From NCBI RefSeq assembly GCF_000255655.1, contig NZ_JH636434.1, positions 3,362,716-3,426,715 on the forward strand: 64,000 nucleotides of DNA, written 5' to 3'. The position numbers and the translations under genes were made by a program. The DNA comes from Schlesneria paludicola DSM 18645. Lineage in GTDB: Bacteria > Planctomycetota > Planctomycetia > Planctomycetales > Planctomycetaceae. Under the pieces are notes generated by a model. That model saw only the letters and a program-made list of their open reading frames with translations. It had not been told where the DNA came from and made no database searches. Below are positions 37,250 to 47,132 of the stretch, one piece after another. Every line of letters begins with the position of its first letter. Position 1 is the first letter of the stretch.

Positions 37250-38728
37250 ATGGATAACGAATTGCCCGCGGCCGAATTGTCAAAGTCCGCGTCGTTGCGG
37301 TCCACTTCAACGACACCCATCTCAAAGCCTCACGATCCCGCATCGAGTCCACCTTCTCAGTCGACAGGCTGGGGCCGATGGATCGTCAACGCCGTGCTGA
37401 TCGCGGGGGCTTTCGGAACAGGCTGGTATTTTGCCAATGCACGGCATGAACAGCATGAAAAAGAGAAGCTGCCTGCGGAAAGCGCAGCGACAAAAGAGCG
37501 TTCCCCGAACGTGGTCGTCACCGCGGAACAGGTAACGCATCGTTCGGTTCAACGCACGGTCGATGCGTTGGGAACACTCTATGGCTTCGAAGAAGTCCCA
37601 ATCATTGCCCGCGTCGAAGGACGCGTTCGACGTGTGCTGCACGATGTCGCGGATCGAGTCCAACCGGGTGAACTGCTGCTGGAAATCGATCCCACCGACT
37701 ACGACCTGGCGGTCCAGCAATCGGACAAGGCGATTCAAGTGGAACTGGCCAAGCTGGGACTGAATGAGCCCCCGAAATCGAAGCAGGATCTCGTGAACGT
37801 GCCGATTGTGGTCAAAGCCAAGTCGCTCATGGAACATGCAAAAACACGCGTCGATCGACTCAGCCGCCTTGCCCAGTCAAAAAACGCATCAGCCGAAGAC
37901 CTGGACAACGCTTCCAGTGACTACCGCACGGCTCAAGCCGAGTACGACAATCAGGTGATTCAGGCCGAAGCGGGACTTGCCACAATTCAGTTGAAGCAAG
38001 TTGACCTGATGGTCGCACGCGAAAAACTCATCAACACTAAACTGAACGCTCCTTCTCCGACGATGGCGATTCCGGGCGTAGATCAGGTGACTTATGTGGT
38101 TTCGCAGCGTTCCGTCGCCGAAGGAACCGTGGTGCAACCCGGGACAGAGCTATTCCGGATAGTCATCAGCCAGACGCTGAAATTACGAGCGCCCGTACCG
38201 GAACGATTCGGTGCCGAGATTCAGAATGGACAAACCGTACAGGTCTTCACGGCATCCAGCGCAAAGCCGTATGCGGGAACCGTAACCCGAATCTATCCTA
38301 CCGTCGATACGACCACTCGCACCTTTCAGGTCGAGATCCTCGTCCCCAATCCAACAGGTGAGCTCAAACCGGGCGGGTTTGCCAAGGCTTCGATCTTGAC
38401 GCACGTCGATTCGCAAGCCGCCACAATTCCACTGGCCGGTCTGATGCAGTTCGCTGGCATCATCAAAATCTTTGTCATTGATCACGAACGGGCTCGCGAG
38501 GTTCCCGTCACCTTGGGCACCCAGACCACCGAATGGGTCGAGATTCTCAAACCAGAGTTACCTCCCGACACCCTGGTGATCACCAGCGGTCAAACGGCGA
38601 TCGCCAATGAAACGCCCGTCACCGTTCGATCGGCAGACATCGACAATCGCCGCGATCACGCGGCGCCCCCCGCCACCAAACACGATGGGGCGGTCTCGAA
38701 ACAATCGGCTGCAGGGACTCGCGAATGA
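37250..38728 (+). CDS. RND efflux periplasmic adaptor, AcrA/MdtA-like (492 aa)
   Basis: A 492-residue adaptor. Cytoplasmic Pro/Ser-rich N-terminal segment, membrane helix (WIVNAVLIAGAFGTGWYFA), then the RND-type membrane-fusion fold: GTLYGFEEVPIIARVEGRVRRVLHDVADRVQPGELLLEI (first lipoyl half), alpha-hairpin with VDRLSRLAQSKNASAEDLDNA, and beta-barrel LRAPVPERFGAEIQNGQTVQVFT. The ATG at 37250 is preferred over a TTG at 37223. Its TGA overlaps the ATG of the RND permease gene (ATGA), so these two are coupled and surely form one pump. No outer-membrane channel gene is in the window. Confidence 0.9.
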   Translation: MDNELPAAELSKSASLRSTSTTPISKPHDPASSPPSQSTGWGRWIVNAVLIAGAFGTGWYFANARHEQHEKEKLPAESAATKERSPNVVVTAEQVTHRSVQRTVDALGTLYGFEEVPIIARVEGRVRRVLHDVADRVQPGELLLEIDPTDYDLAVQQSDKAIQVELAKLGLNEPPKSKQDLVNVPIVVKAKSLMEHAKTRVDRLSRLAQSKNASAEDLDNASSDYRTAQAEYDNQVIQAEAGLATIQLKQVDLMVAREKLINTKLNAPSPTMAIPGVDQVTYVVSQRSVAEGTVVQPGTELFRIVISQTLKLRAPVPERFGAEIQNGQTVQVFTASSAKPYAGTVTRIYPTVDTTTRTFQVEILVPNPTGELKPGGFAKASILTHVDSQAATIPLAGLMQFAGIIKIFVIDHERAREVPVTLGTQTTEWVEILKPELPPDTLVITSGQTAIANETPVTVRSADIDNRRDHAAPPATKHDGAVSKQSAAGTRE

Positions 38729-41700
38729 ACATTTCCGAGATCTGTATTCGCCGACCGGTTTTCACCTGGGTTCTGGTTGCAATCCCCGTCGTTTTGGGGA
38801 TGGTTGCCTATAAGAGCCTGGGGGTCGATCTGTTTCCCAAGGTCGATCTTTCCGCCGTTTCCATCTCGGCTCATCTGGCCGGGGCGAGTGCGGAAGAAAT
38901 TGAAACGACGGTTACGAAAGTGATCGAAGAGGCCGTCAACCAGGTCTCGGGAATCGACGAGCTGCGATCAACCACCCGTGAGGGCATGGTGACGGTCGCC
39001 ATCCAGTTTCGGCTCGACAAAGACGGTGATGTTGCCGCCCAGGAAGTTCGCGACAAGATTTCGTCAATTCTGAATCAGTTGCCGCAGGGGATGGAACCGC
39101 CCGTGATCAATCGATTCGACCTGGACGCAGCCCCGATCATGACGATTGGCGTTTCCGGTCGGCGTGATGTCCGCGAAGTCACGGAAATCGCCAAACATCA
39201 GATTCAGGAACAACTGCAAACCGTACAAGGTGTCGGTGCGGTATTTATGTCCGGCGGACGAACCCGGGCCGTCAACGTGATCGTCAATACCGAACGACTG
39301 TCGTCATATGGTTTGTCGATCGAAGACGTCCGTCAGGCGCTGATCACTCAAAATCTTGAAGTTCCAGGTGGAATCGTCAATCAAAGCTCACGGGAACTCG
39401 TGCTGCGAACGCTGGGGCGGATGCAATCGGCGGCTCAGTTCAACGACCTGATCGTCGCGAATCGCGCGGGCTACACGATTCGCATCAAAGATATCGGTAC
39501 GGCCGTCGATTCAGTGGAAGAACCTCGGGGTCTCAGCCGCCTCGACGGTCAGAACGCCGTCAGTTTGTTTGTTCAGCGGCAGTCGGGAACGAACACTGTG
39601 GCGATTTCTGACGCCGTTCAAATTCGGCTGGCCCGGATCAAAGAAGCACTTCCCGACGACGTGAAGGTTGAAATCATCCAGGATCAGTCTCGATTCATTC
39701 GCGAATCGATGGCCGAAGTCAATTTTCACCTGCTGCTGGCCGCGGTGCTGGTTTCGCTCACGATTCTGCTGTTCATTCGCGACTGGCGAACGACGGTGAT
39801 CGCCACGATGGCCATCCCGACATCGATTATCCCGACGTTTCTGTTCATGCACTACATGGGCTTCACCCTGAACAACATCACGATGCTGGCGCTGATCCTT
39901 GCGATCGGAATCGTGATCGATGATGCGGTCGTGGTGCATGAGAACATCTTTCGGCATATGGAAGAGTTCGGCAAAGATGCATTCACCGCGTCGCGCGATG
40001 GGACTCGCGAAATCGCATTGGCCGTGCTGGCGACAAGTCTGTCGCTGGTCGTGATCTTCGTACCAGTCGCGTTCATGGGTGGGATCGTCGGCCGCTTTTT
40101 CAGTAGCTTCGGGCTGACCGTCGCTTTCGCGATTGTGATGAGTCTGTTCGTATCATTCACGCTCACTCCCATGCTGTGCGCCCATTTCTTGAAGCTCGAA
40201 CCGCAAGAGTCCGGCCACGCTCAATCCAAGAATGGGGCGATCTACAGCGCCGTCGATAGGTTGTATGGCTGGGCTCTTGCCTGGTCTTTGCGACACCGAT
40301 TCATCACCCTGACGATTTGCGTACTGGTGTTCTTCTCGACGATTCCGATCGCGTCGCGACTGGGAGTGAACCTTGTCCCGCGCGATGATCAAAGCGAATT
40401 CCAGGTGACGTATATCACTCCTGAAGGGTACACGCTGGAACGATCAAACCAGGTCCTGACTGAAATCGAAGGACGACTCGCACAGTTGCCGGGCGTCGTG
40501 CATCGATTCACGATTATCGGCCAGAACTCGGGCGCGGCGGGAAAAGGGCAGGGGGATGTGACCCGCGGTTCGATCTATTTCCGCATCAAGGAACTTGAAG
40601 AGCGTCAGTACAGCCAGTTCGAGGTGATGGGGCTCGCCCGCGCCATTTTGAAAGACTATCCGGATCTTCGAACGGCCGTGTCGGACGTTTCGGCGATTGG
40701 TGTGTCAGGCCAGGACAGCCGAACGTTTCAGATCAGTATCCAGGGGCCCGACATCGACAAATTGGCGATGTATTCGGCCGACTTTATGACGCGACTGCGC
40801 AAGATCCAGGGCCTGGTCGATGTCGACTCGACTCTCTCACTGCGTAAACCCGAGGTCCAGGTCATGATCGATCGGGATCGGGCCAGCGATCTGGGAATTC
40901 CCGTTCAGACGATCGCCAACAGCTTGAACGTCTTGGTCGGCGGCCAGATCGTTTCCCGCTACAAAGAAGGCACCGAGCAATACGACGTCTGGTTGCGCGC
41001 CGATAAACCGTTTCGAGCGACACCGCAAAGCCTTGAAAGCTTGACGCTTCCTTCTCCGACGGCGGGACAGGTTCAATTGTCGAGTCTGGCGAGCCTGATC
41101 GAAGCACGTGGTCCCAGTCAGATCGATCGCTTCAATCGTCAGCGAACCGTGACCCTGCTCGCTCATCCCGATGGAATTTCATTGAATGACGCCGTGCAAC
41201 AGGCGCGGGCGATCCTGAAAGAACTGAAGCTGCCGCCGGACTATGAAGTCACTTTTGGGGGCCAGGCGAAGACGCTTGGTGAAACAGGCTATTACTTCAT
41301 GGTCGCGCTCATCCTGAGTATTTTATTCATGTACCTGATCCTGGCCGCTCAGTTCGAGAGCTGGTTCCATCCCGTCAGCATTCTGGCCGCGCTGCCGGTG
41401 ACAATTCCGTTCGGCCTGTTGTCGTTGCTAATGTTTCGGACTCCCATGGATCTGTATGCCATGTTCGGTCTGTTCATGTTGATTGGGATCGTCAAGAAAA
41501 ACGGGATCTTGCAGATCGACAAGACAAACGAACTAAGGGCACACGGGCTGGAACGAACGGCGGCGATTCTCGAAGCCAATCATACGCGGCTTCGCCCGAT
41601 CCTGATGACGACGGTGATGCTGATTGCCGCCATGATCCCGATCGCGCTCGGTCGCGGCCCGGGTGCTGGCGCTCGAGCGAGCATGGCCAAAGTCATTATT

Positions 41701-41874
41701 GGTGGTCAATCTCTAAGCCTGCTGCTGGCACTTCTGGTGACCCCCGTGACGTACGCCGTGATCGACAGTTTCGTTCAGTGGGTGGGCCGAGTCGTCAAAC
41801 GTTTCCATCAAACCTCACGTGATTCGGTTCGAGATCCCCTCGTTCCCAAGCTTCCACTTGAGGGTCACCGTTAA
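38725..41874 (+). CDS. RND efflux permease, HAE-1 (AcrB-like) type (1049 aa)
   Basis: A 1049-residue inner-membrane proton-driven pump, the normal family length. The N-terminus MNISEICIRRPVFTWVLV is the usual RND opening. The fourth membrane helix carries the proton-relay pair Asp399-Asp400 (GIVIDDAVVVHENIFR), equivalent to AcrB Asp407/408, which marks the hydrophobe/amphiphile (HAE-1) branch rather than the heavy-metal branch. Two large periplasmic loops and about twelve helices are evident. It should export hydrophobic or amphiphilic compounds with the coupled adaptor. An outer-membrane factor must be encoded elsewhere. Confidence 0.95.
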   Translation: MNISEICIRRPVFTWVLVAIPVVLGMVAYKSLGVDLFPKVDLSAVSISAHLAGASAEEIETTVTKVIEEAVNQVSGIDELRSTTREGMVTVAIQFRLDKDGDVAAQEVRDKISSILNQLPQGMEPPVINRFDLDAAPIMTIGVSGRRDVREVTEIAKHQIQEQLQTVQGVGAVFMSGGRTRAVNVIVNTERLSSYGLSIEDVRQALITQNLEVPGGIVNQSSRELVLRTLGRMQSAAQFNDLIVANRAGYTIRIKDIGTAVDSVEEPRGLSRLDGQNAVSLFVQRQSGTNTVAISDAVQIRLARIKEALPDDVKVEIIQDQSRFIRESMAEVNFHLLLAAVLVSLTILLFIRDWRTTVIATMAIPTSIIPTFLFMHYMGFTLNNITMLALILAIGIVIDDAVVVHENIFRHMEEFGKDAFTASRDGTREIALAVLATSLSLVVIFVPVAFMGGIVGRFFSSFGLTVAFAIVMSLFVSFTLTPMLCAHFLKLEPQESGHAQSKNGAIYSAVDRLYGWALAWSLRHRFITLTICVLVFFSTIPIASRLGVNLVPRDDQSEFQVTYITPEGYTLERSNQVLTEIEGRLAQLPGVVHRFTIIGQNSGAAGKGQGDVTRGSIYFRIKELEERQYSQFEVMGLARAILKDYPDLRTAVSDVSAIGVSGQDSRTFQISIQGPDIDKLAMYSADFMTRLRKIQGLVDVDSTLSLRKPEVQVMIDRDRASDLGIPVQTIANSLNVLVGGQIVSRYKEGTEQYDVWLRADKPFRATPQSLESLTLPSPTAGQVQLSSLASLIEARGPSQIDRFNRQRTVTLLAHPDGISLNDAVQQARAILKELKLPPDYEVTFGGQAKTLGETGYYFMVALILSILFMYLILAAQFESWFHPVSILAALPVTIPFGLLSLLMFRTPMDLYAMFGLFMLIGIVKKNGILQIDKTNELRAHGLERTAAILEANHTRLRPILMTTVMLIAAMIPIALGRGPGAGARASMAKVIIGGQSLSLLLALLVTPVTYAVIDSFVQWVGRVVKRFHQTSRDSVRDPLVPKLPLEGHR

Positions 41875-41890
41875 TTTCATTAATGGTCCT

Positions 41891-41916
41891 CGTTACCAAG
41901 CTCCTGTTTGGTAACG
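41891..41916 (+). terminator. Hairpin after the RND permease gene
   Basis: CGTTACCAA (41891-41899) pairs with TTGGTAACG (41908-41916) around an 8-base loop, 17 bp after the pump stop codon. TCTC follows rather than a U-run, so it is a weak candidate terminator for the efflux transcript. Confidence 0.45.
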
Positions 41917-42081
41917 TCTCATACGATCTTGAACTCTGTCGAACAGGAAAGTGGTCGCGCCCCTCACAACACTTCCGCTGACGAGGAAGCGTTGCCAAGC
42001 GGGAACTGGCAGCGAGGACGCATCAATGGGGTCACATATCCTGCGACCAGCAATGAAATGGTGACTGATACGGCGACACGA

Positions 42082-43047
42082 TCAAATCGTCTTTTCCAAG
42101 ACCCACAGCAGCAGGCCCTTCGCAAGATGCATCCGATTCTGCGCCTGTTGAAAGACGATACTTTGAGGTCCGTCGATCACACCGTCCGTCACTTCCAGGC
42201 CGCGTTTCGCGGGCAGACAGTGCATGAAACGGCAGTCTTTGGGAGCCATTTTCATGAGCGTCTCGTTCACCTGGTAGGGGCCGAATACAAGCTGACGCTC
42301 TTCGGCTTCAGCCTCCTGTCCCATGCTGGTCCAGACATCCGTGTAAACGATCGCGGCATCTTGCAGTGCCGTCTTGAAATCGTCCGTCTGGATCACTTGG
42401 GCCGTTGAGAATTTCTTCGCAAGGGCACCAAGAAATTTCTCTTCCAGCCGGTAGCCATCCGGCGCACATACCGTCAGATGCATCCCACACAGCGCGGCGG
42501 CAATCGCCAGGGAACTGGCAACGTTGTTGCCGTCGCCCACGAAGACGCACCGTTTGCCTCGCAAGTCACCAAACACTTCCTGCATCGTGAAGACATCCGT
42601 TAACGCCTGGCAGGGATGGCGTTCGTCGGACAGACCGTTAATTACGGCCACACCCGAGTGCTCGATAAAGGTATCAATCAACTTCTGCGAGAAAGTCCGC
42701 AGCGTGATGACATCGCTATAGCCGCCGATGACCCGTGCAACGTCTTCCACCGATTCACGGCCACCCAGCCCGGCATCTTTCGCATTTAGAAAAATGCTGT
42801 TTCCGCCAAGCTGCATCATCGCGGCATCAAAACTAAGCCGTGTCCGCAATGACGGTTTTTCAAAAACCTGAGACATCACATGGCCCGACAGCACCTGCGG
42901 CCGTTCGCCCCGCTGCATCCGCTGTTTTAACGAACGCGCCAACCCGAAAATGGTTTCTACATCCGTTGGAGTCAGATCGAGGAGCGAGTTCAGATGACGC
43001 ATGACACCCAGGTTTCCAGCGAGTGGTGCAAAACAGTTGTCAGCCAT
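42082..43047 (-). CDS. argF: Ornithine carbamoyltransferase
   Basis: A 321-residue enzyme that makes citrulline from ornithine and carbamoyl phosphate in arginine biosynthesis. The carbamoyl-phosphate site SLRTR is at 66-70 (within FEKPSLRTRLSF) and HPCQALTD at 144-151. The ornithine side has DVWTSMGQE (237-245, the SMG loop that distinguishes ornithine from acetylornithine transcarbamylases) and MHCLPA (275-280). Length is normal. It lies 119 bp after argD on the same strand, following argB-argD-argF order, a common arrangement. The enzyme should be a cytoplasmic trimer. Confidence 0.95.
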   Translation of the reverse strand: MADNCFAPLAGNLGVMRHLNSLLDLTPTDVETIFGLARSLKQRMQRGERPQVLSGHVMSQVFEKPSLRTRLSFDAAMMQLGGNSIFLNAKDAGLGGRESVEDVARVIGGYSDVITLRTFSQKLIDTFIEHSGVAVINGLSDERHPCQALTDVFTMQEVFGDLRGKRCVFVGDGNNVASSLAIAAALCGMHLTVCAPDGYRLEEKFLGALAKKFSTAQVIQTDDFKTALQDAAIVYTDVWTSMGQEAEAEERQLVFGPYQVNETLMKMAPKDCRFMHCLPAKRGLEVTDGVIDGPQSIVFQQAQNRMHLAKGLLLWVLEKTI

Positions 43048-43166
43048 CAGCGTTCTACCGTCACCTCAAGTGACGACAGAACACGAATGGCTGACAAGTT
43101 GATTTCTAATTTGGACAAACGAGACCGAAAGGGGGACTTCCGAGCCCGTGGGGGATTTCCTTTATA

Positions 43167-44402
43167 CTAAGCTTCCGACGCCATCAATTCGAGCGTCTCG
43201 GCAATCACCTGACAGCCTTCGTCTACTTGAGCCGGGGTGATATTGAGCGCAGGAAGGAGCCGAACGACTGTATCGTGTGTCGCATTGATCAGTACACCCC
43301 GTTCCATACACTTCGCCACAGCCGGTGTGGCAGGGATGTTCAACTCGACTCCGATCATCATGCCGCGCGTCCGAACTTCCTTGATAATCGGCAATTTCGT
43401 CTTCAACGCTTCAAAATGCTGCCGAAAACGATCGGACATACTTCGACAGTTTTCCAGCAAACCGTCTTCTTCAATGGTCTTCATCGTCGCAATGCCCGCC
43501 GCCATTGCCAGCGGATTGCCGCCAAACGTGCTCGCATGCATGCCGGGCCGCAAACTGGGAGCAATATGGTCCTGACAGATGAATGCCCCGCAGGCAACCC
43601 CCGCCGCGACACCCTTGGCCAGTGTCATGATGTCGGGTTGGACCTGGGATTGCTGGTAACCGAACCATTCGCCCGTGCGGCCCATGCCTGTTTGAACTTC
43701 GTCGAAAATCAGCAGCATATCCCGCTGATCACACAATTCTCGCAGGCTGCGTAAGAAATGATCGGTGGCGATATTGACGCCACCTTCACCCTGGACGGGT
43801 TCCAGCAGGATGGCGCAGGTTTCGTCGTCGACCAGTGATTCGACGGCCTGAAAATCGTTGTAGGGGGCGTAACGAAACCCAGGCAGCAGCGGCCCCAGGC
43901 CTTCATGATACTTTGGCTGCGCCGTCGCCGTCACCGAGCCGAAAGTTCGTCCATGAAAACCATTCGTGAACGAAATCACGCGGTACTTCGACGTTCCCCC
44001 CGCCTTGGTCGCGCCGTCTTTTGTCGCATAGTGAAGGCGTGCCAGCTTGATCGCGCCTTCGTTTGCTTCGGTGCCGCTGTTTGCGAAGAACACCTTACCG
44101 AAGCTGTGCCGCACCAGTGCCTCGGCGAAGTCGCCCTGCGCTTCGGTAAACCAGGTATTCGGAATGTGAATCAGATGTTCTACCTGCTGCTGAATCGCCT
44201 TGACGACGCGCGGCGGACAATGCCCGAGGATATTGCAGCCCCAACCGGGAAACAGGTCGAGATAGCGTTTTCCTTCAGCATCCCAGACGTAATTCCCTTC
44301 GCCATGCACGAGCGAAACGGGATAGCGCTTGTAGTTCGGGATCACGTACTGCCCAAACTGATCGATCGTCTGCTGACTGGTGCGAGTTGCGGCCGGATGC
44401 AT
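43167..44402 (-). CDS. argD: Acetylornithine aminotransferase
   Basis: A 411-residue class III PLP aminotransferase. [17 protein letters not shown] (106-122) and [12 protein letters not shown] (145-156) are the family signatures; the PLP-binding Asp234 is in [15 protein letters not shown] and the Schiff-base lysine is Lys263 (MTLAKG). It converts N-acetylglutamate semialdehyde to N-acetylornithine. It lies between argB (20 bp upstream) and argF, which makes the ArgD assignment firm over ornithine or GABA aminotransferases. AGGAAA precedes the ATG. Confidence 0.94.
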   Translation of the reverse strand: MHPAATRTSQQTIDQFGQYVIPNYKRYPVSLVHGEGNYVWDAEGKRYLDLFPGWGCNILGHCPPRVVKAIQQQVEHLIHIPNTWFTEAQGDFAEALVRHSFGKVFFANSGTEANEGAIKLARLHYATKDGATKAGGTSKYRVISFTNGFHGRTFGSVTATAQPKYHEGLGPLLPGFRYAPYNDFQAVESLVDDETCAILLEPVQGEGGVNIATDHFLRSLRELCDQRDMLLIFDEVQTGMGRTGEWFGYQQSQVQPDIMTLAKGVAAGVACGAFICQDHIAPSLRPGMHASTFGGNPLAMAAGIATMKTIEEDGLLENCRSMSDRFRQHFEALKTKLPIIKEVRTRGMMIGVELNIPATPAVAKCMERGVLINATHDTVVRLLPALNITPAQVDEGCQVIAETLELMASEA

Positions 44403-44422
44403 GAGAGTTTCCTGGGTTGAGC

Positions 44423-45310
44423 TTAAAGGACGATTTCCGTCCCGATACCCTCGTTCGAATAGATTTCAAGTAGGACCGAGTGAGGAATCCGAGCGTCGAT
44501 TATGTGAACTTTCTTCACGCCCGCCTCGAGAGCTTCCAAGGCCGCTTCCACTTTGGGCACCATCCCGGCATCAATGATTCCCTCTTTGATCAACTCTCGA
44601 CAGCGTGCCGCATTCAAATGCGATTGCAGCGTCGAAGGATCTTTACGGTCGAGGTAAATTCCGGGAACATCACTGAGGAAGACGAGCTTTTCGGCTTGGA
44701 TCAATCGCGCGACGGCCGCCGCCGCCGTATCCGCGTTAACGTTAAGCTTGCCACCTTGTTCATCCAGTGCGACCGAGGGTAATACGGGAATCTGTTGTTC
44801 GCGACATGTCATCAGCAATAAATCGCGATCAATGTCGATCACTTCTCCGACACGCCCCAAATCGATTGGTTCACCATTTTCGCCCGGTAGAGTCAGCCGT
44901 TTGCCGAGCAGACAGTTGACGGTTTGATAGCTGAGGCCCCGCGCGTCGCCACCCTGGCGAATGATTTCATCGACCAGCCCCTGGCAGATTTCCCCCGCGA
45001 GAACTTGTGCGACAATCTCGAGGGTCTCGTCATCGGTATAGCGGCGTCCCTGAACGAAACGCGGCGCGATTCCGGCTTTGGACATCGCCGCATTAATCGC
45101 TTTTCCGCCCCCATGCACAAGGATTGGCCGCATTCCCACCGACGACATGAAAATCACATCCGTCAGAAAATGCTTAACGGCGGCCGTCTCTTCCATCGTG
45201 CTGCCACCCAGCTTGATGACAACATGACGGCCGCGGAACTGCCGAATCCAGCCCAGCGCTTCGAGCAGAACGTCGGCCTTGCGAACGGCTTCATCAAATT
45301 GGTGTGACAT
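44423..45310 (-). CDS. argB: Acetylglutamate kinase
   Basis: A 295-residue amino-acid kinase. The phosphate-binding KLGGS motif is at 33-37, followed by [13 protein letters not shown] (around 63-75), the NAG-binding [13 protein letters not shown] segment, and the C-terminal [41 protein letters not shown], all typical of ArgB. It phosphorylates N-acetylglutamate, the committed and usually arginine-regulated step. The N-terminus has the extra helix (residues 1-22) seen in hexameric, arginine-inhibited enzymes, so feedback inhibition is likely by family analogy. It is the first gene of argB-argD-argF here; argC and argJ are not in the window. Confidence 0.95.
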   Translation of the reverse strand: MSHQFDEAVRKADVLLEALGWIRQFRGRHVVIKLGGSTMEETAAVKHFLTDVIFMSSVGMRPILVHGGGKAINAAMSKAGIAPRFVQGRRYTDDETLEIVAQVLAGEICQGLVDEIIRQGGDARGLSYQTVNCLLGKRLTLPGENGEPIDLGRVGEVIDIDRDLLLMTCREQQIPVLPSVALDEQGGKLNVNADTAAAAVARLIQAEKLVFLSDVPGIYLDRKDPSTLQSHLNAARCRELIKEGIIDAGMVPKVEAALEALEAGVKKVHIIDARIPHSVLLEIYSNEGIGTEIVL

Positions 45311-45421
45311 ACGACTTCAGTTGATGCAAAAAAGACAGTGCGGGGAAAAACCGTGGATTTTATGGCGACGCGACGAAAGGTGTCAATTCGCCCATGTGGT
45401 TCAGACAGGCGAATAGGATGA

Positions 45422-45447
45422 CGAAATGGCTCGCATCAGCCATTTTG
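45422..45447 (-). terminator. Hairpin between asnS and argB
   Basis: CGAAATGGCT (45422-45431) pairs with AGCCATTTTG (45438-45447) with one G-U pair and a 6-base loop, 51 bp after the asnS stop on the minus strand. The following bases (TCATCC) are only weakly U-rich. Probable terminator separating asnS from the argB promoter. Confidence 0.5.
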
Positions 45448-45497
45448 CGTCAATCGCTACAACGCAATCATCCCCTGGAAACACGAGGACCTTGTGA

Positions 45498-46889
45498 CTA
45501 GAAATCGGCACTTTTCGGGGTTCGCGGGAACGGAATGCAGTCACGAATGTTCGTCATCCCCGTGACGAGCTGAACCGTTCGTTCCAGACCCAGGCCGAAA
45601 CCGCTGTGCGGAACGGTCCCATATTGCCGCAATTCCAGATACCACCAGTAATCCTCGGGAACCAGCCCGCACTCTTTCATGCGGTCGATCAGCACCGAAT
45701 GCCGTTCTTCGCGCTGGCTGCCACCGATGATTTCCCCAATCCGCGGAACCAGAACATCCATCGCGCGGACCGTTTTTCCGTCTTCATTGCATCGCATGTA
45801 GAACGATTTGATCTCGCGCGGATAATCGGTCAGGATCACCGGCTGCTTGAAGTGCTGTTCCGTCAGGAATCGTTCATGCTCCGACTGCATATCCTTGCCC
45901 CATTCGATGGGGAATTCGAAGGTGTGTCCGGACTTCAACAGGATCTCAACGGCCTCGGTATACGTCAGACGAATGAAATCGTGATTGACGATATTTTCGA
46001 GCGACGCAATCAAGTTTGGCTCGATGCGTTCGTTGAAAAACGCGAGATCTTCAGGACAACGTTCGAGGACGTCTTTGACAATCGTCCGCACGAACGATTC
46101 GGCAAGATCCATATTGTCTTCGAGTTCGTAGAATGCCATCTCGGGTTCCACCATCCAGAACTCGGCCAGGTGGCGTGTCGTGTTCGAATTCTCTGCGCGG
46201 AACGTCGGACCGAAGGTGTAGACGTCGCCGACCGCGGTCGCAAAGATCTCCCCTTCCAACTGGCCACTGACCGTCAGACCTGCCTTCTTGCCGAAGAAAT
46301 CGTGCGAATAGTCCAGCGGAGATTTGCTTTGCTGAAGCCGGGCAAGATCGAGCGTCGTGACCTGGAACACCTGCCCCGCACCTTCGCAGTCGCTGGTGGT
46401 GATGATCGGCGTCTGCACATAGAGGAAGTCGCGCGCCTGGAAAAACGCGTGAATTGCCGCACAGAGTGCATTGCGAACACGGGCGATGGCCCCGAATGTA
46501 TTCGTCCGAGGACGAAGATGCGCCTTCTCGCGCAGGAATTCGAAGCTATGCCCCTTCTTCTGCAGCGGATAGGTCGCGGGATCGGCAGTCCCTAAAACCT
46601 TCAGACTGTGCGCATGGACTTCAATCCGCTGCCCTTTCCCAAGCGAAGCCTTGATTTCGCCCACAACGGCAACGCTAGCGCCGGTGTGAATCTGCTTGAT
46701 CAATGAGGCATAGTCCGGCAAATTCGCATCGACGACAATCTGCACGTTCGCCATGCAACTGCCGTCGTTGACTTCCAGGAACGCAAAGTCTTGCTTCGAT
46801 TCACGCTTGGTGCGAACCCATCCCCTGACATCGACGGTCGTTCCCGGCTCACCGGACTTCAGAATCTGAGCAATGCGTGCGCGTGTCAT
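45498..46889 (-). CDS. asnS: Asparaginyl-tRNA synthetase
   Basis: A 463-residue class IIb synthetase. An N-terminal OB-fold anticodon-binding domain ([27 protein letters not shown]) is followed by the class II core: motif 2 around [25 protein letters not shown], and motif 3 [29 protein letters not shown] at the end. The fixed pattern IRDCIPFPR is typical of AsnRS rather than AspRS. The start is the ATG at 46889 with GGGA upstream; a TTG at 46898 is in frame but less likely. It charges tRNA-Asn directly, so this organism need not rely only on the amidotransferase route. Confidence 0.95.
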   Translation of the reverse strand: MTRARIAQILKSGEPGTTVDVRGWVRTKRESKQDFAFLEVNDGSCMANVQIVVDANLPDYASLIKQIHTGASVAVVGEIKASLGKGQRIEVHAHSLKVLGTADPATYPLQKKGHSFEFLREKAHLRPRTNTFGAIARVRNALCAAIHAFFQARDFLYVQTPIITTSDCEGAGQVFQVTTLDLARLQQSKSPLDYSHDFFGKKAGLTVSGQLEGEIFATAVGDVYTFGPTFRAENSNTTRHLAEFWMVEPEMAFYELEDNMDLAESFVRTIVKDVLERCPEDLAFFNERIEPNLIASLENIVNHDFIRLTYTEAVEILLKSGHTFEFPIEWGKDMQSEHERFLTEQHFKQPVILTDYPREIKSFYMRCNEDGKTVRAMDVLVPRIGEIIGGSQREERHSVLIDRMKECGLVPEDYWWYLELRQYGTVPHSGFGLGLERTVQLVTGMTNIRDCIPFPRTPKSADF

Positions 46890-47041
46890 AGTTCCCAATC
46901 CGTCGCAGGATCATTTGTTAGCGGTTCACGTCATGAAATGTATCGCCAAGTCGGCTCGAATCTCAATGAATTCGTGTTGGCATTTCGCGGGGCGTTTCCG
47001 TCGATCGCAATTATGTGCGATGGCTCCCCAAAGAACGAAGA

Positions 47042-47067
47042 CGGCCTTCGGACGAATCCGAAGGCCG
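47042..47067 (-). terminator. Terminator with UUCG tetraloop after the Cys-rich gene
   Basis: An 11-bp perfect stem (47042-47052 with 47057-47067) closes a 4-base loop that reads UUCG on the minus strand, a very stable tetraloop. It is 66 bp past the minus-strand stop and is followed by UCUUCGUUCUUU, which is moderately U-rich. Confidence 0.75.
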
Positions 47068-47132
47068 CTGTTCGTTATAGTACGTCGTCTCAGGGAGTCT
47101 GAGACGGGTCTATCACATAGTACTCGTCAGGA

